DNA of 64,000 nucleotides from KBS-96 sp964247975. Lineage in GTDB: Bacteria > Acidobacteriota > Terriglobia > Bryobacterales > Bryobacteraceae. The translations under genes were made by a program, and so were the position numbers. Numbering within the stretch: position 1 is the first letter of the stretch; the number at the start of each line of letters is the position of its first letter. Location: assembly GCA_964247975.1 (NCBI GenBank), contig CAXTWH010000016.1:1-64000 (forward strand), in the 5' to 3' direction. Below, piece after piece: positions 58,544 to 64,000 of this stretch. The notes under the pieces are model-generated. The model searched no databases. It was not told the DNA's origin and saw only the letters and a list, made by a program, of their open reading frames with translations.

Positions 58544-61500
58544 TCAATAAGTCCCGTTCACAGAGGCAGGCTGCGGACCCAGAGGCCGAATTAATTGCAG
58601 AGCCGGACGCGTCAGATACGTTTCAACATAACGGCGGTGTTTTGGATCATCAGGAAAATGCTCATTCGCCGGATAAGGATAACGGGACATGGCATGGAAC
58701 GGAAGCGGCAGCACGCTCTGCGAGAAGGCAGTGTTCGCGTCCCGGTCCTTAGCCCAACCTTCCACCCGCAACAGGTAATCGCGCTTCCATCCAGCGCGCA
58801 GCGGCGGCAACACGCTGGGATCAAACCGTAGCGACAACATATCGCCGGAACCCATTACCACTAACTGATCATCCACAGCGCGGGTGAGTTCCGTGGTGTC
58901 GCCATAGCGCGTGTACTTGCCCGGAGTCGGATTCCAATAAGAAGTGGTAGTCGGGTTTTGATAATCAAAATATTCCGGCTGTTTGCGTTCGGGATGAATA
59001 TGTGAAGGAGAAAACCCGCGAAAATGAACGCTGCTCGATTCCGGCGATAAAGAAGTTAACTGAACCTGTGGCGCGGCGGCGTTCTCGCCCAAATAGATTT
59101 CATCCCAATACACGCACATGTTGGTGACAATGCGAACTTCGCGTGAATCCGAAAGAAACTTGCCCGTGAGGTCCACCGCAATGGTTTTCGGTTTTCCCGA
59201 AGGCATTCCCATATCGGAAATCACCGTGGTCCAGCGGCCCTCTTTGTTTTTCACTTGCAGGTACGGCGGAGTCAAATCGTTTTTCGCTTGAGCCTGTTGC
59301 AGGAACGTGCTGCCGTCGGCCCAATCCACCCAACCGTTCAGCACCAGAAAAGCGCGGTTATCCGGCGCGGCTTTTCCGAAATCAAGATCAAGCGAATGCA
59401 GCTTTGCTACGCCGATGTAATTATGCTCAAAGTCATCCACATAATTTTTATCCTGATGAAGGATCCGGTTCAACACATCGCCGGTAGTGGAAAGGGCCGC
59501 TACCGGATACACGCGGCGTTGTAGGCCATACAATCGGAAATCCGGAAACGGCGGCGACTTCCATTTCTCGTTCGAGTAGATTTCCGAATCCGCTGGATGA
59601 TCGACGGCCATTAGTTGCACTTGATCGAAATAAGACACTTCGCTCAATTCTTCGGTGAGATGAATTTCGTAATCTTTATGCCCCCGCGCATCGGGCAGCG
59701 GAAGGAGCCAATTACCGGCTAAAGGAATGTATTCGGTGTGATCGGTGGGAAAATACTGGCCGTCACCCGACATGGCGCCTAAGGGGGCCACGCCCAGAAC
59801 ATCAGTAATATATTGAAATTCCTTGCCGTTCCAGGTGAAAATCAATGGGCAGGAACCGGACAATCGCTGCGCTTCTTTGAAGTCCAACGATTTGCCGGGA
59901 GCCTGTTTCATCTCGTTCTGCAGCAAGCCGTTCGGCCAAGTGATGCGAACCGTATCCACGGTAGCGCGGCTATCGACTCCGAACAGAAGCGGCACCGTGC
60001 CGTACACCTGCTTTTGGTAACTGCTGCCCGCTTTTACCTCGACTTCCGCCGCAACCGGAAGCTTCAGGTTTTTCACGCCGTCGATTTTTACGCGCAGCCA
60101 GCGGTTTTGCGTGGTGATTTTGTTGGTTGCCAGTTGTAGAGAACCATCACTGCCGATGGCCGCAAGATCCAGCAGGCCGTCGCCGTTGAAGTCCGCCGCC
60201 GCCCAACGGGAAACGTTGACCGGCAAACCGGTTACGTTAGCCGGTGCAATGAAGCGCAAATTGCCGACGTTCTGCTGAATCGTTGCGCCCGCCACATCGG
60301 CAAAACCGCGATTGGCAAAATCCGCCCAGGCAGCCGCGCCTTCGCTGATGGCAAGCGGCTGACCGAAGCTGGTACGCTCGTTGCGGGCAATATAAGTTTT
60401 TCCGTTGGCTGTGTAGAGCAGGTCGAGGTTGCTGTCGTTGTCGAGATCGAAAGTTTGCAGATCCGTAGCCCCTGCCGGTATCTGCGGCAACACCTGCGAT
60501 TTGTACTCGGCCGTAAGCTGGTCCAGGTAAAGAACAGCCGGTTTGTCTTTGTAACTAACGACCAAGTCCTTCGATTTGCTATCGGCAACCAGACGGAACG
60601 GCACAGCGGAAACAGCTTCGCCTTCCACAAACGGAAATGGGTGTTCCTGAAAACCGGCTTCTCCCTGGTTGCGGGCCAGCACAGATTTCTTGCCAAGCAG
60701 AATTAAATCAAGATCGTAATCATGGTCGAAATCAACCCAAACCGCGCTGTTGAACTGACCAGCCGGTAAACCAAACGAGGATTTTACAAATTTCTGCTTC
60801 TGGTTCTGGTAAAGAACTGCGCCGTCCGTGGTAAGGACACACAGGTCCACGAAGCCGTCGTTGTTGAAATCACCCGGCACAACTGCCGTCACACCCTTGA
60901 TATTTTCCAAACCGGAATCAGCAACTTTTTCCGTGCCGTTTTTGTAAAGAGAAATCCCGGCGGAAGAATAAACCAGCAAGTCGCTAGCGCCTGTTGCGTA
61001 AGCGTCAAGAACCACCAAGCCGTTCTGCCCAGGCGCAACAGTTCCTAAAGCGCGGGCTGAAAAAGCGAACGATACCGGCTGTTTCGAACGGTCCTGTTCG
61101 GGCGTAATCGGATCATAAATTTCGGCGTACTCGCACCATTCCACATCTTCTTTAGGAATGGCGTCGTTTTCCTGAGCGGCTTTGCGCTCCCGAAACAGTT
61201 TCAGTTCGCGCTGCGCGTCTTCGGCGCGGTTTTCCTGTCGGTACAGGTTGAAGAGTTGAAAATGCGGCGCGGCAAGGCTTGGGTTCAGATCGCGGGAAAG
61301 CTCAAATTCTTTTTTCGCCAGATCGGGCTTATTTTGAAGCTTATAAATAGTGCCCAGGTTGTAATGAGTGATCGGTTCGGAGGGAACCAGCTTTGCCATT
61401 TGGAGCAACTGCTCTAAAGCGACCTCAAACTGTCCTTCGCGCTTATAGTAGATGCCCAAATTAAACCATGTGTAGGGAAGCGAGGAATCTTGCTTCTGAA

Positions 61501-61810
61501 CTTTTTCGAGGATAGCCACTGCTTCTTTGGTTTTGGCGGCCCGCAGCAGCGCCAACCCATAATTCAACTGTTCCCGAACGGAATCCGGGTTCAGATCTAA
61601 AGCTTTCTTAAACTCCTCAACTGCTTCCGCCTGGGTAGTCGGGTTCTCATAAAAGGCTTTGCCCAGGTTCCGTTCCGCCGTTAATTGTTCTTCGCGGTTG
61701 GAAGCGTCGGCAGCAGCAGGGCGCGTCCAGGCGTGCATACGCCAGCCACCCAAACCAGCAGCAACAAAAAAGGAGGCTATGCCCCACAAAATAGCAACAC
61801 GTGACAACAT
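58544..61810 (-). CDS. Large secreted protein with TPR, FG-GAP repeats, UnbV/ASPIC domain and long C-terminal domain
   Basis: 1088 residues. An N-terminal membrane segment or signal (about 5-22) is followed by about five TPRs (50-210), FG-GAP repeats (about 250-560, such as VPGDFNNDGFVDLCVLTTDG and AADFNGDGLLDLAAIGSDG), an ASPIC/UnbV segment (WLRVKIDGVKNLKLPVAAEVEV, then VDTVRITWPNGL) and a 430-residue C-terminal domain with no named family (CPLIFTWNGKEFQYITDVLG onwards). It begins the three-gene set. Its ATG is 11 bases after a possible promoter with TATAAT. Confidence 0.88.
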   Translation of the reverse strand: MLSRVAILWGIASFFVAAGLGGWRMHAWTRPAAADASNREEQLTAERNLGKAFYENPTTQAEAVEEFKKALDLNPDSVREQLNYGLALLRAAKTKEAVAILEKVQKQDSSLPYTWFNLGIYYKREGQFEVALEQLLQMAKLVPSEPITHYNLGTIYKLQNKPDLAKKEFELSRDLNPSLAAPHFQLFNLYRQENRAEDAQRELKLFRERKAAQENDAIPKEDVEWCEYAEIYDPITPEQDRSKQPVSFAFSARALGTVAPGQNGLVVLDAYATGASDLLVYSSAGISLYKNGTEKVADSGLENIKGVTAVVPGDFNNDGFVDLCVLTTDGAVLYQNQKQKFVKSSFGLPAGQFNSAVWVDFDHDYDLDLILLGKKSVLARNQGEAGFQEHPFPFVEGEAVSAVPFRLVADSKSKDLVVSYKDKPAVLYLDQLTAEYKSQVLPQIPAGATDLQTFDLDNDSNLDLLYTANGKTYIARNERTSFGQPLAISEGAAAWADFANRGFADVAGATIQQNVGNLRFIAPANVTGLPVNVSRWAAADFNGDGLLDLAAIGSDGSLQLATNKITTQNRWLRVKIDGVKNLKLPVAAEVEVKAGSSYQKQVYGTVPLLFGVDSRATVDTVRITWPNGLLQNEMKQAPGKSLDFKEAQRLSGSCPLIFTWNGKEFQYITDVLGVAPLGAMSGDGQYFPTDHTEYIPLAGNWLLPLPDARGHKDYEIHLTEELSEVSYFDQVQLMAVDHPADSEIYSNEKWKSPPFPDFRLYGLQRRVYPVAALSTTGDVLNRILHQDKNYVDDFEHNYIGVAKLHSLDLDFGKAAPDNRAFLVLNGWVDWADGSTFLQQAQAKNDLTPPYLQVKNKEGRWTTVISDMGMPSGKPKTIAVDLTGKFLSDSREVRIVTNMCVYWDEIYLGENAAAPQVQLTSLSPESSSVHFRGFSPSHIHPERKQPEYFDYQNPTTTSYWNPTPGKYTRYGDTTELTRAVDDQLVVMGSGDMLSLRFDPSVLPPLRAGWKRDYLLRVEGWAKDRDANTAFSQSVLPLPFHAMSRYPYPANEHFPDDPKHRRYVETYLTRPALQLIRPLGPQPASVNGTY

Positions 61811-61821
61811 CCCGGATCTGC

Positions 61822-61861
61822 TTGATTATACAAGGGAAATCAACTCCTGCTGTGTAATCAA
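61822..61861 (-). promoter_or_regulatory. Promoter with inverted repeat for the FG-GAP/cytochrome operon
   Basis: Reading leftward, TATAAT (bases 61830-61825) is a perfect -10 hexamer about 15 bases before the 61810 start, with only a weak -35. Arms TTGATTATACA (61822-61832) and TGTGTAATCAA (61851-61861) pair in 10 of 11 positions around 18 bases and include that -10, suggesting repression by a dimer. If transcription starts from this hexamer, the leader is only about 8 bases. Confidence 0.45.
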
Positions 61862-61954
61862 AATCTACTAGATCCAGATGAAAACAGAAAACAAGAGAAG
61901 AACGTAGCTGCTTAGGTATGGCACATAAGCAGGTACTAAATATTCCTTGCGGAG

Positions 61955-61976
61955 TTTTTGTTAAGTAGTACAAAAA
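61955..61976. promoter_or_regulatory. Inverted repeat in the divergent A+T-rich intergenic region
   Basis: TTTTTGT and ACAAAAA form perfect 7-base arms around an 8-base spacer, in the 277-base region between the divergent FG-GAP operon and the TonB-fusion gene. The whole gap is richer in A+T than the genes around it and otherwise holds nothing I can name. Confidence 0.35.
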
Positions 61977-62087
61977 TTGCGCGTAATCGACTAGAAAGTA
62001 CTATTTCCACAGTAATTAGAGAATTAACTAGTTTGCTTATTCCTTCATCTAATTCCATAATTACAACGTTTACTTAAGTAGAAGAAG

Positions 62088-64000
62088 ATGTTTACCGCAG
62101 ATTTAGACCGTTCCGTGTATGTGGCATGGGAACATCCGCTCGAAAAGGGCGAAATCTGCATGGAATCGATTCCTTTACGCGCTTTACCGGGGCGAACTCT
62201 CCGTTCACTGAATGATCTTTCTGAGATTGGCGGCATTCTGTGGGGCAGTGTTCTTTCAACCGAGGAAGGCAAGCTCCTTCTTATCAAACAAGCGGAATTC
62301 ATTAACGGCAGTGATAAGTTATTTAACTCAACCGAAGCCGACCTGAACCGAATCGTCTCCGCGCTGAACCGGCCTCGGGCAGATCTGGAGCCGGTCGGTT
62401 ATTTTCGCAGCAGCGTTCGAGGCAATTACCTGCCGCTCGAAAGCGACCAACGTTTCCTGAACGAGCACATGCCAGGGCCGGACGTTGTGTGTCTGATTAT
62501 TGAGCCGCAGGAAACAGGAATCTGCGTCGCGCATTTTTACCTTCGGCAGGATGGAAACGCATTTCCGGAGCGAAATCTGCTGGAAGTTCCTTTGCTGCCG
62601 CTCGAAAGCTATGAGCGCGAATCGGTAGTGGCGCTGGAAAAGCGGACAGCAACCGGCAGCCTCAACGAATTGGTTTCCACTTCTGCGAAGGGAAAGCCCC
62701 AAACCGCCTCGCCTCACCGACCGGATTATCAAGCTGTCTTTTCCGCCGTTACGGAAACATTCGGCCCTGTGCCGCCAACAAACCGGTTCTCCTTGTGGGC
62801 TGCCGGATTCGCGGTGTTAATAGCGGTTTCCATTGCGGCGTTTTGGTTTCTACGGTCCCGTTCAGCAAATCCGGCTGCCAACCCCAATGCAAATAAGAGC
62901 GAGATTGCTTTACAGGTGAGCCGCCGACCGGATGGGCAATTGGATTTGAACTGGAGCCGGAATTTTATTGTTCGCCGGAACCCGATCGGAGCCAAGTTGA
63001 CGATTCACGACGGAGCTTCGACGCGGGAACTGGAATTAAGTGACGGACAACTCCGCTCGGGAACACTGGCCTACTTTCCGATGAGCGACGATACCGATTT
63101 CCGTTTAGAATTGTTTTTGTTGGAAGGGCGGTCACTGGAAGAGTCGGTACGGGTGTTGTCGCCGGCCGCGTACGCATCGCGACGAGAAGCGCTGGATGAT
63201 TTAGTGAAGGAGACCAAAGATCAAGTTAAAGTTTTGCCGCCATCTCCAAAAGAAAAAAGCCCGATTCCTAAAACCACCCAGCCCGGCGCGCAAATAAATG
63301 CGGCAGAAAACAGCAGCGTTCAGATCATCAAAGATAAAGCCGAACAACCCCTGCAAGCAGTTTCCTCGCATGAGACAAACCCTGCGCCGGAGCTTTCGCG
63401 CAGTGTTTCTGTGAAGTCCAACACGGTTCCGTCCAATTCGGATTCTGCCTTTGCCGACATAGCTTCAGCGATTGCTCCTGTTGTTTCGCCGGTATCAGAA
63501 AATCTTCGCAGCGACGCGGTTCCTAGCCTCGCGAACGCCAACCTAATGCCCTCCGATCTGCCAAAACCCCCTGATCCGCCGCATTCTGCGGAACAACAGG
63601 CGGCAATCGTAAATAAACCCAGGATTTCCCCTGCTAAACAGACAACAAACACGCAGTTATTTACCAGTCCTCCTCCCCCGGAGTCGGTTGTCTCCGGACG
63701 CAAACCGAAACTGATCGGCGCCGCTAGCGACTCACTACCCTATCCTGTAAAACAAGTGATGCCGGATGTAAAAATGTTTGGCATTTCAGTGCTCGTGCAT
63801 GATCTTAAAGTTCAAGTCGAAGTCATGATCAACAGTGAAGGCCGGGTGACCAAAGCTATTCCAACGGGTGCCGCCAAAGGTTCACTCTTAGCGGCACAGG
63901 CAGTAACCGCAGCGCAGCAGTGGCGGTTTGAACCGGCACGGCGAAACGGAGTCGGCGTGCCTAGCACTTATCTGATTCGGTTCAGCTTCCAAGGCCCGAC
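62088..64000 (+). CDS. MPN/JAMM-like domain fused to TonB C-terminal domain (partial, cut by window end)
   Basis: 637 codons are open from ATG at 62088 to the end of the window. Residues 1-175 resemble an MPN/JAB domain: SEIGGILWG (Glu46) and VGYFRSSVRGNYLPLESD. The spacing equals the JAMM pattern HxHx10D, but both His are replaced (Arg107, Ser109) while Asp120 remains, so metal catalysis is unlikely. A membrane helix (about 234-256) is followed by a beta-sandwich-like part (270-358), a Pro/Ser-rich linker (383-545) and a TonB C-terminal domain (VQVEVMINSEGRVTKAIP, then AAQQWRFEPA). It probably transmits force from ExbBD or acts as a structural periplasmic link. Confidence 0.8.
   Translation, partial: MFTADLDRSVYVAWEHPLEKGEICMESIPLRALPGRTLRSLNDLSEIGGILWGSVLSTEEGKLLLIKQAEFINGSDKLFNSTEADLNRIVSALNRPRADLEPVGYFRSSVRGNYLPLESDQRFLNEHMPGPDVVCLIIEPQETGICVAHFYLRQDGNAFPERNLLEVPLLPLESYERESVVALEKRTATGSLNELVSTSAKGKPQTASPHRPDYQAVFSAVTETFGPVPPTNRFSLWAAGFAVLIAVSIAAFWFLRSRSANPAANPNANKSEIALQVSRRPDGQLDLNWSRNFIVRRNPIGAKLTIHDGASTRELELSDGQLRSGTLAYFPMSDDTDFRLELFLLEGRSLEESVRVLSPAAYASRREALDDLVKETKDQVKVLPPSPKEKSPIPKTTQPGAQINAAENSSVQIIKDKAEQPLQAVSSHETNPAPELSRSVSVKSNTVPSNSDSAFADIASAIAPVVSPVSENLRSDAVPSLANANLMPSDLPKPPDPPHSAEQQAAIVNKPRISPAKQTTNTQLFTSPPPPESVVSGRKPKLIGAASDSLPYPVKQVMPDVKMFGISVLVHDLKVQVEVMINSEGRVTKAIPTGAAKGSLLAAQAVTAAQQWRFEPARRNGVGVPSTYLIRFSFQGP

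Overview
The window reads as a dense, low-repeat chromosomal segment of a Gram-negative, respiring heterotroph, most likely an Acidobacteriota member (inference). The reasons are an alternative complex III (act) operon joined to a caa3 oxidase, UnbV/ASPIC and FG-GAP proteins with multihaem cytochromes, a PD40-type protein end with the LVENFR-like tail common in that phylum, and a TonB protein fused to an MPN-like domain. No rRNA, tRNA, CRISPR array, insertion sequence or phage gene was seen. No gap between genes exceeds about 280 bases.

Layout. 1-9100: the tail of a beta-propeller protein, a cytochrome c/PQQ sugar dehydrogenase, an RMD1/DUF155 protein, a DnaC-like ATPase, an acyl-CoA carboxylase pair (biotin carrier and biotin carboxylase), a small hypothetical gene, msrB-msrA, a BadF/BcrA-type kinase and a subclass B3 metallo-beta-lactamase. 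9117-10313: pgk and a shared terminator. 10336-23043: a single leftward run of 12 genes, actABCDEF, an unknown membrane protein, a SCO copper chaperone and cytochrome oxidase subunits II, I, III and IV. Together these form a complete menaquinol to cytochrome c to O2 branch. A divergent sensor kinase and a response regulator with an XRE-type output (23207-25309) sit beside it and are likely regulators. 25299-30391: a DUF3108 protein, an RNA methyltransferase, a chained sigma factor/membrane protein/DUF4252 module, a UbiD-family decarboxylase and fabG.

30410-39641: a high-affinity potassium locus, kdpFABC with kdpE and an unusually split KdpD. Two separate N-terminal sensor proteins lie at the downstream end. 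The histidine kinase part lies at the upstream end. Two 27-residue membrane peptides (KdpF and a second one) precede kdpA. Four direct repeats spaced exactly 11 bp lie in the kdp promoter and look like KdpE sites.

39666-53542: an M28 peptidase and an MscS channel, then a rightward run: YheT hydrolase, two FtsX/MacB permeases without an ATPase, an SMP-30 lactonase, a START-like secreted protein, an M20 dipeptidase, MurJ and a coiled-coil zinc-ribbon protein. This run converges on mtaB. 53593-61810: a small secreted Arg/Glu-rich protein and a three-gene operon (TPR/FG-GAP/UnbV, five-haem membrane cytochrome with TPRs, FG-GAP/UnbV) of unknown function. 62088-64000: a protein cut by the window end that joins a degenerate JAMM/MPN-like domain, one membrane helix and a TonB C-terminal domain.
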